Origin: Allorhodopirellula heiligendammensis
Lineage (GTDB): Bacteria > Planctomycetota > Planctomycetia > Pirellulales > Pirellulaceae
DNA: 64,000 nucleotides
Direction of reading: 5' to 3'
Assembly (NCBI RefSeq): GCF_007860105.1
Contig: NZ_SJPU01000003.1
Location: 558,001 to 622,000 of the forward strand
Position numbers and translations under genes: made by a program. Every line of letters starts with the position of its first letter. Positions within the stretch are counted from its first letter, which is position 1. Below the pieces are notes generated by a model that saw only the letters and a program-made list of their open reading frames with translations, ran no database searches and had not been told where the DNA came from. This document shows positions 54,342 through 63,383 of the stretch, one piece after another.

Positions 54342-57300
54342 ATGAAGATGCTATCAGCCTTTTCTCCTCCGACGGTCCCGTCATCGGCACCTCTGCCACC
54401 GAAATCTCTGCTGCACCACGTGCCCCGCATCACCGCGGCGTTCGTGCCCGGCAGCGTTCGTCTGCACCGATTCACCCGGGTTGTCGTGGCTGGGGTCTTG
54501 TTTGTCGGAATTGGCGCGGCGGCGGCACCTGTCGAGGCAGCCTCGCCAGCGACCGGAGAGTCTGGTTTGAAGGTGGCCACCACCACGCGGATCGCGAGCA
54601 ACCAAGGCCAGGCAGATTCGCAAGCCATCGCGATTTCAGTCCAGCCGAGTGCCGACGAGGCGATGATGGCGGCGGCCTCGAATATCCCAACAGATGTTGT
54701 CGTGATGGTGGACACATCGGCAAGTCAAGTTGGCGATTTCCGAACGGATTCGCTGACGGCCGTTAAGATGCTGCTGCGTCGACTGGAGGATCAGAATACT
54801 CGCGTCCAGTTATTCGCCGGCGACGTCGATGCGGTTGCGTTGACGGACCAGTTCACTCCCGCCCTCGCCTCGGAGGTGATTGCGGGCGTCAAGCAACTCG
54901 ATCGCAGACTGCCGTTGGGCAACACGAATCTGGGTGCCTTGCTTGACCGGGCTGCGTCTTCGTTGGCTCAACGCAGTGACGACCACGCTCGTTCGATCAT
55001 TTACATCGGTGACGGCACCTCATTGGACTCGACTCAAGATGCGGCTCGTTTTGAGCGATTGGTTGACTCGTTGCGAGCTGAACACATCACTGTTCATGCG
55101 ATCGTGGTAGGTCCGACCAAGAATCTCGCGACAGTCGGAATCCTGGCAAATCAGACTGGCGGAGTCATTGGAGTGGTGGGAGACGATTCCGCTCAGAGTG
55201 GTGCTGCGGTGATCGCCCGCGGTGTCGCAGACTCTGCCCACATGGCACCGATCTGGATTGAACATGTGGGGAACAACGACGCCTCGGCAGAGGCGGGGTC
55301 GATCAGCTGGGTACATGGGGACCGATTCCCACCCCTGCGACTCGATCGCGATGCAATCTATCTCGGAACTCTGCCAGCTGCTGCGAAGGAAGTGTCCTTG
55401 ACGCTCAGTGGGCAGGCGGGCGGACAAGCGATCAAGCTGCAACTCACTGGCGATATCGAAGCCAGCAACCCTGACATGGCGTTCCTGCCTGGCTTGATTG
55501 CGGACCACAACGCCGGCCACGGATTGATGCTGCCGACAGCGGGATCACCGATGCTACGACAGACAGCGGCGATGCTCACCCAGCGAGCCGAAACACTCAC
55601 CGAAGCAGGCAGCATGGCGTTGCAGCAGGGTAACTTGCGAGGGGCCAAAGCGATTGCGGAAAAAGCGTTGCGTGATGATCCTAATAATCCGCAAGCAAAA
55701 GCACTATTGGAACTATCGGACCCTTCTCAGCAAACCCTCATCGTCCAAAACCCCGGCGGTGAGGAATCCATGGAGGATTTATTCGGCGAAGATGCGGGCA
55801 ACCCCTTCGGCAACGCTGCCGACGACGCGTTCGGTGGTGATGCCGCCGGCGAGGCCAGCGACCCGTTCAGCGATGACTCGGCTGCAGCGGCAGAGCTTCC
55901 CGCTGGCGGCAGTGATGCTGCGATGGACAGCGATGATCCGTTCAGTGAACCCGCTGGAGCAGGCCAACCGGCCGAAGCCCCTGCCGCTGACGACCCATTC
56001 GGCGCAGCCGAGCCGGCTCAGCCAGCCGCTCCGGCGAATAATGCGGGGCTCGACGAGGCAGCAGCACCGTCGGCAACGGTGGATGATCCCTTCGGTGCCG
56101 GTGATGCACCAGCTCCCGTGCAACCACTTGATTCACGTCCTGTGAATCCGCCAGCTGGGATGGGAGCCCCTGGGAATTTCGGTGGCTCGATGATGGACAT
56201 TCCACCGGGTGATGACGAACTGCGCGAAACCGGCGGGGAATTGCTGCAGAACGTTGATAGCCTGCGTTCACGTCAAGAAGGACGACTCCGCGCTGAAGTC
56301 CGAGCCCAACTCCGCGAAGCGACGCGTCAGATTCGACAAGATCCCGTCGGTGTGGCGGGGCGGCTGAAGAGTTTGCTCGCACGTGTGCAAACGACTCCCG
56401 ATATTGATCCTCAGCTGCGTCGGGAATTGGTCGGCGAAGTTCGTGCCGCGATTCAAAACGCATCCTCGCGAGAAGCTCGGTTTCTCGAACAGCAAGTGAA
56501 CTTGGAGGCTCAATCGGCTGCCGCGACCTCACAGGCTCGTCTGCTCGACGAAACCTTCCGGCGTGAGGCCCGCTTGAAAACACTCACCGCCCAGATGAAT
56601 GCGTTGATCGATGAAGGTCGCTACACCGAAGCGGACGGGGCGGTTTCGTTGGAGATTGCTAGAATCTCAGGCGATACGATCACTTTCGATAGTGTGTTGG
56701 GACGTCACGTGACCGATCAAACACTCGCGCTGCAGACGTTCGCACGAGATCGTCGCTACCGCGAATTGCGGGAACGTAACTTCATCGATGCCATGTCGCT
56801 GGTCCTGAAATCTGCGATCCCGTTCGTGGACGATCCCCCGATCGTTTATCCCGATGCCGACGTGTGGCAGCGGCTCAGCCGCCACCGGATTGAACGTTAT
56901 GGTGCGATCGAATTGGTCGGCGATAGCGAAACGGAACGTCGCATTGAGTCTTCACTCGATGATGAAACTTCACAGCGATTCCCAGACACGCCACTCAATG
57001 AAGCGGTGCGTATCATCGCCGAGGCTCATGACATTCCTATCTTGATCAATCGGACGGCTCTGGAAGGCATTGGATTGACCGAGGATACCCCAGTTAATAT
57101 TTCACTGGAAAACGTTTCCTTGCGATCGTTCCTGCGGCTGATGCTGCGGGACCTCGAATTGACGTACATGATTCAGGACGAAGTGTTGAGCATCACCACC
57201 CGTGACGATGCCGATACCAACCTGGTGACCAAGGTTTACCCTGTCGGTGACCTCGTCGTCCCCATCATTCAGATGGGCGGCATGGGCGGCGGCATGGGTG

Positions 57301-59102
57301 GCGGCATGGGTGGCGGCATGGGCGGCGGCATGGGCGGCGGCATGGGCGGCGGCATGGGCGGCATGGGTGGCGGCATGGGCGGCATGGGCGGCGGCATGGG
57401 TGGTATGGGCGGCGGTATGGGGGGCGGCATGTTCGTGATCCCCGACGAGCATTCCCTACGTGACAAAACTGGCCAGGCTGCACCCAAATCAGCCGACCAG
57501 ACGACCAAGCCGGCGATCTCACGCGATGCCAACGATTACGCTCCGATTCGATTAACCGCCAAGGAGGGTCAGTCTGTCGACGATCTGTGGCGTAGCTACT
57601 TCGCTGGACTCAAGATCGATTCGGTCGAACAGTTGACCGTGCTCGATCGACGCGTCAAAGCGACTGTGGGCGAACTGAATGTCAAAGCAGCGGCATTCCA
57701 AGCTGACGGTGACGATTCGAGTTCTCGTGCGAAATTCGATGAAATTCGCGCAGTCATTGCCGGTGCGATCTCAGCAGGTCAGATCCAGCCCTGGATGTAT
57801 CAAGCCTACGCAATTGCGTTGGTGGCGATCGACGCACCTGACTCTGAGGTGGAGCGTGCGTTGCTCTCAGCAGTGGACTTCGCCGAAACCCCCGATGACG
57901 TGCTCAACGTGATTGGGCGACTCGAATCGATTCGCCGTGATGCAGTGGCGTTGAAATTGTGCCGACAGTTGTCAGCAGTCGATCCCGACCGCCGCGAACC
58001 CTACGTGACGGGCCTGCGGCTGGCCAAACGACTCGATAGTCCCAGTGATCTCGCTTGGGCTTGCGAAGGCGTGCTGGGACAAGCATGGCCCGAACAGATG
58101 CAACCACTGGTTGACGAAGCTCGGCTGCTCGCTCGGGCGACGCACCAGGAACTCGTCGAGAGCGGCGATACCGAGGCTGCAGCTATGTTTAGCGAGGCAC
58201 TCCGGCGTGCCACCTCGCACGATGTGATCGTGCGGGTGTGCTGGACTGGCGATGCCGATATTGACCTGGCCGTCGAAGAGCCTGCGGGAACCGTCTGTTC
58301 GCTCGATACACCCGTCAGCGCCGGAGGTGGAACGTTGTTGGGCGATGCCTTCCCTGGCGTGGGAAATGATCCGTCCGGGCAAATCTGTGAAACATATCTC
58401 TGCCCACGAGGTTTCAGTGGCGAATATCGTCTTTCACTCAATCGGATCTGGGGCAACGTTGCTACCGGTAAAGTCACCGTGGACATCCTCACGGATGTGG
58501 GACGGCCCACCCAACGTGTGATTCACCAGCAGATCCCATTGATGGAGAAAAACGCTCGGGTAATCTTCGAGGTTAAATCGGGACAACGGCATGAGGAACT
58601 CGCCCAAGCCCAACTCGCTCACCTCGCCGACTTTGGTCGCAAGGCAGAGCGGGAATTGCTCGGTCAGTTTGCCGGTCCAACTGTGGGCGGTGGCAACAAT
58701 GCCGCGATGCAGCAGTTTCTCCGTGATTTCCCAGCTTTGGCGGCTTCATCTTCCTCCGATGGTTATTCCCCGATTGGTGGGGGCGCGTTGGGCCTCGGTC
58801 CGGGCGGGTTCGGCCCGGGAGGATTCGTCCCGCAGGGCGCCGTAGGATATCAGCCGGTCATCGAGACCATTCCCGAAGGAGCGATGTTGATGGCCCTCGC
58901 GATCATCTCGGCAGACCGCCGCTACGTGCGAATCACACCTTCCCCTAGTTTCATGCAGATTGGTGAGATCTACACGTTCAACTTCGTCTCGGGTGAGACG
59001 GGAACGAGCGGTACCGGCACCGGCGGTGGTACTGGCGGCACGGGAGGCGGCACTGGTGGTGCTACGGGAGGCGCAGCCGCCGGGGGCGGCGGCGTGTTCT
59101 GA
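54342..59102 (+). CDS. Giant VWA-domain protein with Gly-Met repeat
   Basis: This 1586-residue protein has a hydrophobic leader (about 40-68), then a VWA domain with MVDTSASQVGDF as MIDAS core (about 125-300). A disordered section rich in DDPFG-type motifs follows (about 470-620), then a helical region. Residues about 880-970 resemble a secretin/TonB short N-terminal (STN-like) module (TPLNEAVRIIAEAHDIPILI, and LRSFLRLMLRDLELTYMIQD). A Gly-Gly-Met repeat fills about 978-1030. A second helical region, a beta domain with GDADIDLAVEEP and a Gly/Thr-rich tail complete it. Exported or anchored. Function unknown. A strong terminator follows at 59206. Confidence 0.8.
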   Translation: MKMLSAFSPPTVPSSAPLPPKSLLHHVPRITAAFVPGSVRLHRFTRVVVAGVLFVGIGAAAAPVEAASPATGESGLKVATTTRIASNQGQADSQAIAISVQPSADEAMMAAASNIPTDVVVMVDTSASQVGDFRTDSLTAVKMLLRRLEDQNTRVQLFAGDVDAVALTDQFTPALASEVIAGVKQLDRRLPLGNTNLGALLDRAASSLAQRSDDHARSIIYIGDGTSLDSTQDAARFERLVDSLRAEHITVHAIVVGPTKNLATVGILANQTGGVIGVVGDDSAQSGAAVIARGVADSAHMAPIWIEHVGNNDASAEAGSISWVHGDRFPPLRLDRDAIYLGTLPAAAKEVSLTLSGQAGGQAIKLQLTGDIEASNPDMAFLPGLIADHNAGHGLMLPTAGSPMLRQTAAMLTQRAETLTEAGSMALQQGNLRGAKAIAEKALRDDPNNPQAKALLELSDPSQQTLIVQNPGGEESMEDLFGEDAGNPFGNAADDAFGGDAAGEASDPFSDDSAAAAELPAGGSDAAMDSDDPFSEPAGAGQPAEAPAADDPFGAAEPAQPAAPANNAGLDEAAAPSATVDDPFGAGDAPAPVQPLDSRPVNPPAGMGAPGNFGGSMMDIPPGDDELRETGGELLQNVDSLRSRQEGRLRAEVRAQLREATRQIRQDPVGVAGRLKSLLARVQTTPDIDPQLRRELVGEVRAAIQNASSREARFLEQQVNLEAQSAAATSQARLLDETFRREARLKTLTAQMNALIDEGRYTEADGAVSLEIARISGDTITFDSVLGRHVTDQTLALQTFARDRRYRELRERNFIDAMSLVLKSAIPFVDDPPIVYPDADVWQRLSRHRIERYGAIELVGDSETERRIESSLDDETSQRFPDTPLNEAVRIIAEAHDIPILINRTALEGIGLTEDTPVNISLENVSLRSFLRLMLRDLELTYMIQDEVLSITTRDDADTNLVTKVYPVGDLVVPIIQMGGMGGGMGGGMGGGMGGGMGGGMGGGMGGMGGGMGGMGGGMGGMGGGMGGGMFVIPDEHSLRDKTGQAAPKSADQTTKPAISRDANDYAPIRLTAKEGQSVDDLWRSYFAGLKIDSVEQLTVLDRRVKATVGELNVKAAAFQADGDDSSSRAKFDEIRAVIAGAISAGQIQPWMYQAYAIALVAIDAPDSEVERALLSAVDFAETPDDVLNVIGRLESIRRDAVALKLCRQLSAVDPDRREPYVTGLRLAKRLDSPSDLAWACEGVLGQAWPEQMQPLVDEARLLARATHQELVESGDTEAAAMFSEALRRATSHDVIVRVCWTGDADIDLAVEEPAGTVCSLDTPVSAGGGTLLGDAFPGVGNDPSGQICETYLCPRGFSGEYRLSLNRIWGNVATGKVTVDILTDVGRPTQRVIHQQIPLMEKNARVIFEVKSGQRHEELAQAQLAHLADFGRKAERELLGQFAGPTVGGGNNAAMQQFLRDFPALAASSSSDGYSPIGGGALGLGPGGFGPGGFVPQGAVGYQPVIETIPEGAMLMALAIISADRRYVRITPSPSFMQIGEIYTFNFVSGETGTSGTGTGGGTGGTGGGTGGATGGAAAGGGGVF
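57273..57431 (+). repeat. In-gene Gly-Gly-Met coding repeat
   Basis: About 159 nt made of GGCGGCATGGGC-type units (with GGT variants) encode 14 or so MGGG/MGG units. It is a low-complexity tandem repeat and is not a CRISPR array. Because the sequence is nearly the same in each unit, the number of units may vary between strains or be hard to assemble. Confidence 0.9.
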
Positions 59103-59490
59103 GCCCCAGCACCGCAGTTACGTTGGGCTGCATCTACTCTGCAGCATGGCGTCCCAATGGGCTCATTTGTGTCAGCAACGGTCTACCAAGGCCATTTCAT
59201 TCGAAGCCATCGGCCCACCGCGGGTCGGTGGCTTTTTGCATGCCATACCGGCGACGCGATTCGCCCGCAGCACAGCCGTTTTCCCGCCACGACGCTGGGC
59301 CCTTCGCCCGAAATAACGAGCAAAATTGCTTTGAGCTGGTGATTTCACGGCGATGCGACGGAAATTCGATCGAAATTCCGGAATTATCCGCAAGACCGGC
59401 ACAGTTTGACACGATAGAGGTAGTACGCAAGCGAACTGCATGAATTGTCGACAGCGACTTTGCTCATCGCAGTCGCACGCCTTTTAAAAC
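59103..59490. other. Gap with terminator, no gene
   Basis: About 390 nt after the giant VWA gene. Apart from the terminator at 59206-59237 I see no gene, RNA or repeat; short frames on both strands lack motifs. Confidence 0.5.
59206..59237 (+). terminator. Intrinsic terminator of the giant VWA gene
   Basis: An 11-bp stem (59206-59216 with 59222-59232, including two G-T pairs) encloses a 5-nt loop and is followed by TTTTT at 59233-59237. It lies about 105 nt after the VWA gene stop. Confidence 0.8.
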
Positions 59491-60105
59491 ATGACGAAAC
59501 CACGGAAGGTTACTCGGATGACCCGGATACTCAACTCGACACTGACTCGCCTCAGTCTCTGGTCAGCAGCCTTGCTGACGCTAGCCTGCAGCGGTTGCTA
59601 CGGTCTCGGTGGAAACAATATCAGCCTGGGCTTTCTGGAGTACCCCATTCCGGTCAGTCCTTACTACCAGTTTCTGCAGGAACAAAAGTTCCACAACAAG
59701 GAACGCTATGATCGCGTGCCGATCTTAGGGCCGACCACCTCGGGTGGCGCACCGGTGGCACTTGATCCGCCGAGCGATGATGAAGTGATGGTCGCCCTCG
59801 AAGAGGCGCGTCCCGTCCAAGGCGGCATCCCTTTGATCTGGGAAAAGCAACGCAACGACGTGCGAATCATCAAAGAGAAAATTGCCGATTACGTCGATCC
59901 ACCGCGTTTCTATCCGTTAATCGGCCCCGCTCAACTGCACCACGCCCACTACAAGTGCACGATCTACTTCGACGAACGCACAACGGTTGGCTATCCTGTT
60001 CCCCACACGCTGCATGACCGCGAAGCGATTGAATGTGTCTATATCGACCACAACCACTTTCACATGGTCGGCGACGTCGATCCCTACACCACGCCTAATC
60101 TCTAG
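59491..60105 (+). CDS. Conserved hypothetical lipoprotein
   Basis: This 204-residue protein has a basic start, a hydrophobic segment (about 18-32) and a lipobox-like CSGCYG (Cys about residue 36). The rest is ordered: LGFLEYPIPVSPYYQFLQEQ, IPLIWEKQRNDVRIIKEKI, and a His-rich end with HHAHYKCTIYFDERT, IDHNHFHM and DPYTTPNL. The clustered His residues (HHAHY, HNHFH) might hold a metal, but this is only a remark. Start could also be the ATG at 59518. I do not recognise the family; it is transcribed apart from its neighbours. Confidence 0.7.
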   Translation: MTKPRKVTRMTRILNSTLTRLSLWSAALLTLACSGCYGLGGNNISLGFLEYPIPVSPYYQFLQEQKFHNKERYDRVPILGPTTSGGAPVALDPPSDDEVMVALEEARPVQGGIPLIWEKQRNDVRIIKEKIADYVDPPRFYPLIGPAQLHHAHYKCTIYFDERTTVGYPVPHTLHDREAIECVYIDHNHFHMVGDVDPYTTPNL

Positions 60106-60261
60106 GCTATTGGGTGGGTACCAACAATCTCGCTTGGCCCAGCCGAGCTAACGGAGTCGGGCTCTCTTGCCCCTCCGTCGTTGAAGCTGGTGCGATCGCC
60201 ACCTGTCCACTGCATTGCAGTTGGCACCGCATCGACGGCACGGCTATCATGGGGGTTGGCA

Positions 60262-60282
60262 CCCTGGGGAACGCACCCAGGG
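60262..60282 (+). terminator. Small hairpin between two genes
   Basis: Arms CCCTGGG (60262-60268) and CCCAGGG (60276-60282) are perfectly complementary with a 7-nt loop. It lies 157 nt after the lipoprotein gene's stop. There is no T-tract, so it may be a weak terminator or simply structure in a leader. Confidence 0.3.
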
Positions 60283-60330
60283 ACACAACAGCACTCAGTG
60301 ACATGATACAAGTGATTCAAGGAAGTTCTG

Positions 60331-60735
60331 ATGACGGAGCGCAAGCCGCCCGGCATGAGCTTTGATGACTGGATCGAACAGCAGATCCAGGCCGCTCAGC
60401 AGCGAGGCGAGTTCGATAATCTACCGGGTCTGGGCAAACCGATTCCCGATATCGATGAGCCATATCATGAGGGACGCTGGCTGGCTCAGAAACTGCAGCG
60501 TGAGAATATTGACACCTCTGCCGTGCTCCCCACCGCCTTGGCACTCGCCAAAGAGCTAAACGAATTGCCCGACAGGTTACGCTCGCTACAGACGGAATCC
60601 CAAGTACGAGATGTTGTGCAGGATTTCAATGCGCGAGTCCTTCAAGCAATCCGCCGGCCGCCTGCAGGACCCTTGCTACGAGTAAAACCTGTCGACGTCG
60701 ACGATGCCGTTGATGATTGGCGGGCCGATCGCTGA
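60331..60735 (+). CDS. DUF1992 domain protein (DnaJC28-like)
   Basis: This 134-residue protein has the DUF1992 pattern SFDDWIEQQIQAAQQRGEFD, followed by NLPGLGKPIPDID and then helices with LAKELNELPDRLRSL. The family also occurs in DnaJC28 of animals and is found widely in bacteria as a short protein; its role is unknown. No signal peptide, so cytosolic. Nothing else is obviously in its transcription unit. Confidence 0.85.
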   Translation: MTERKPPGMSFDDWIEQQIQAAQQRGEFDNLPGLGKPIPDIDEPYHEGRWLAQKLQRENIDTSAVLPTALALAKELNELPDRLRSLQTESQVRDVVQDFNARVLQAIRRPPAGPLLRVKPVDVDDAVDDWRADR

Positions 60736-61421
60736 GTCCCGCTTAGGTGACGGCGTTTAAGCAGGTGATACTTGATTGCCGATCCAAGACGGTGGAACAA
60801 ACCCGGTGAAGGCGATGTGCCTATTGGATGCCTAAACGAGCAACCTGTTTCGCTGGACGAGACCACTCAACTCCCGATCGCTGTAACTGGAGAACATCCT
60901 TTGCGACTGCAGCATAGATATGCGGTAGCTGCCAAACGTGTGGATGTTCACTGCGTCCGTGCCGGTCTGAGGCGAGGTGATGGTCCGCGAACAGACGCGA
61001 CTGCGGACTGCCGGTCACCGTGGCTGAGCTGAAAGCGGCGGTCCGGCCCGTGCCGCAAGCTCAGCGACGTGTGCGGAAATCGCGATGCTCCTGCAATCGG
61101 AGCGTGCCAAGAAAAGCTCGAGCGCGAGCAATCCAGATCGCTGGTTCGCCGTCTCGAATTCTTTCACCCGCCCCGCCATGGCCGTCTCTTGACGACTGCC
61201 GACAACGAGTGACGAAGCATGACGCGATCATGCAATTCCGGGATCCGAAATCGCTGGCCTCCGACATGGTGATATCGCTGCGATCGGGTCGGAGCCGCAA
61301 GCGGGCGTATGCAATCGAACCGAAACGCAACGCGGGGATGGCGCCCCGGCGAGAGCGACAACCCCGCATCGAACTGGCGTCAGTCATCCTGAAAATCACG
61401 CGGTGAGCCGGCGTTAGCGGC
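60736..61421. other. Long gap with no convincing gene
   Basis: About 690 nt between the DUF1992 gene and the end of the convergent IRE-type gene. Frames at 60772-61032 and 61020-61406 (plus) and 61061-61615 (minus) are Arg-rich, overlap each other and show no family motif, so I do not call them. Decayed gene remains are possible but cannot be named. Confidence 0.45.
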
Positions 61422-63383
61422 TCAATCGTCCTCGGCCTTCGGGGAGTCACTCTCGCTCTCAGGGGGCGACTCCACGACAGGCTTCTCGGGTGCTTCGGCA
61501 GGCGATGGGGCGTCCACGTCAGCATCAGCCTGCATTTCAGCACTCGCCGCCGATGCGTCCTCCTCACCTTCCTCGTCGGACTCACCGGGTTCCGAGTCAC
61601 CGGGTTGTGGGTCACCGGGTTGTGGGCCTGCGGGTTCCGTCACCTCCTGTGACTCTTCTGCCTCCGTGTTCTCTGTTTCCATCGCTTCTTCGTCCGCCTC
61701 TGGCTCGTCCTTGTCTGCCTCTTCTGCGTCTCTCTTCTCGTTCAGCAGTTCCTCTTCACGTTGCCGTTCTTGTTCGGCTAACTCTTGTTTTCTCGCCTCG
61801 AGCTTTTCGCGTTGGGACGTTCTGGCTTGTTCATAGACGGCGGCGTCGACGTTGCCGTACTCACCCATCATCTCGACGAAGGTTTTGAGCGGGAAATCTT
61901 CGGGGATTTCGTCTGAATCGATGGCCTTCATATAGTCGCGGACAGAGTCAAAGAGATCTTCAGCGCTGGTGTCGATAACCAAAATGGGGTAGTCATCGAA
62001 GATTTCCGACCACTGTTGGAAGGATTCCTCGTACAAGTCAATCGCGCGCTCGAGTTCACCTTCCTTGCTGAGGGCCTCTTTGGCTTCATAGATTAATCTC
62101 CGCGCATTGACGGTGCGTTCTTCTTGCTCGGCCTGTGCAAGTGTTTCCCAGTAGGGATAGTTGATCTGCTTGCGATGTCCCTCTGTTTTGATAATTCGCT
62201 CGTCGAGATCGTTGACTGCCTCCACCAATTGCAGGGCTTTCGCACGGACGCTGGGGTCGGCGTCGCGGGCGACCTGAGCCAAGTTGGGCTCGATTCCATG
62301 TTGGTTTTTCTCTGCAATCGACTGTTGCGATTTGGTGCGTTTCTCGGGTGGTGTCATGAGCGCATCTTGAACGACCGGTTCGAAAGACATGATCATCTTC
62401 GTTTCAGCACGTTTGTAGACGTCGCCGGTAATCTCGCGAATCTCGTTAACGGTCTCCGCACGTCGTCGCAGCAGTTCGTCGATCTGCCCCAATTTGATGG
62501 TGAATGACTCGGTTGTGGGAACGGAGCGATTGCCTAGAGCTCGCCAATCTTCGGATGCTCGCTGCCAGGCTTCACGAGCCTGATCGTTGAGGACACCTTC
62601 TTTTTCGATCGCTTCGGCAAAGCGGATCCGCCATTTCGGTCCGGTTTCGTAGAAGTTGATTGGTGTTTGCCGGCGGATGGGGACGCCTGCTTCGACGAGG
62701 TCATATCCGGAATTGAGCCACAATCGCCCGACGAGCCAATTGTCAGGTTTGCGATATGGTCCCAGCGCTTCGGGGCCATCGATCGCGATTCCCTGTTCGA
62801 GCAAGCTCTTGTGCAGAACTTCATCGTCCGCGAACAATCGACGAAACTGGCGTTTTTCATCGGAGGTGCCGAGTTTCGAGCCATAGAACCAGCCGGTGTA
62901 CCAGATCAGCCGCGGCGCCTTGGTATTCTGCCGAACACCCTTGGTCAAAAACTCAGTGCCTTCACGCACCATCTCATAGCGTTGGCGGTAATCGTCAAAC
63001 TCCGTGGAGACGTTGTACGCCAAATTGTGAGCTTGAAACTCCCATACTTTATCAAAGTGTGGCTGCAACAGCAGGATGTTGTTAAGCGTCGCTTTGAGAC
63101 GATCCCATTCGTGCGCGACGTGATACTCGTGGGATTTTTTCCACAGCATCGATGCTGCGACCCCACGCATCCCCAGCGAAGCGAGTTTCATCGTTTCGCT
63201 GGCTGGGCTAATTTCTCCCAGATCGCTCTCAGAGATATCGTACGCATCTCGCATTTGAGCGAGGCGTCCGCCGCCATCACCTCCCCCGCCAGCGGGTTGA
63301 CCGAGCAGGTACAGCGGGATCAACATCACAACCAAAATGGCGAGATATATGAGTTTTCGACGAAATTGAGTCTTGCGATTCAT
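61422..63383 (-). CDS. Large anchored protein with acidic disordered tail ('IRE'-type)
   Basis: This 653-residue protein has one membrane segment (about 10-28: LIYLAILVVMLIPLYLLG) and then a long helical TPR-like region (about 45-500: WKKSHEYHVAHEWDRLKATL, then VWEFQAHNLAYNVSTEFDDY, and ERAIDLYEESFQQWSEIFDD). A charged coiled coil (about 525-560) leads to an acidic Glu/Ser/Pro tail with PGDPQPGDSEPGESDEEGE. Planctomycete genomes label similar proteins 'IRE (iron responsive element)', which says little about function. The start overlaps the stop of the ABC permease gene (ATGA), so it may work with that transporter. Confidence 0.75.
   Translation of the reverse strand: MNRKTQFRRKLIYLAILVVMLIPLYLLGQPAGGGGDGGGRLAQMRDAYDISESDLGEISPASETMKLASLGMRGVAASMLWKKSHEYHVAHEWDRLKATLNNILLLQPHFDKVWEFQAHNLAYNVSTEFDDYRQRYEMVREGTEFLTKGVRQNTKAPRLIWYTGWFYGSKLGTSDEKRQFRRLFADDEVLHKSLLEQGIAIDGPEALGPYRKPDNWLVGRLWLNSGYDLVEAGVPIRRQTPINFYETGPKWRIRFAEAIEKEGVLNDQAREAWQRASEDWRALGNRSVPTTESFTIKLGQIDELLRRRAETVNEIREITGDVYKRAETKMIMSFEPVVQDALMTPPEKRTKSQQSIAEKNQHGIEPNLAQVARDADPSVRAKALQLVEAVNDLDERIIKTEGHRKQINYPYWETLAQAEQEERTVNARRLIYEAKEALSKEGELERAIDLYEESFQQWSEIFDDYPILVIDTSAEDLFDSVRDYMKAIDSDEIPEDFPLKTFVEMMGEYGNVDAAVYEQARTSQREKLEARKQELAEQERQREEELLNEKRDAEEADKDEPEADEEAMETENTEAEESQEVTEPAGPQPGDPQPGDSEPGESDEEGEEDASAASAEMQADADVDAPSPAEAPEKPVVESPPESESDSPKAEDD

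Noticed and set aside
53863-54399. 178-codon minus-strand frame
   Set aside because: It overlaps the GYF_2 gene and the start of the VWA gene and shows no motif.
57273-57431. Possible CRISPR-like array
   Set aside because: The repeat is in frame within a gene and has no spacers.
61061-61615. 184-codon minus-strand frame and overlapping plus-strand frame 61020-61406
   Set aside because: Arg-rich, no motif, and the minus frame runs into the IRE-type gene in another frame.
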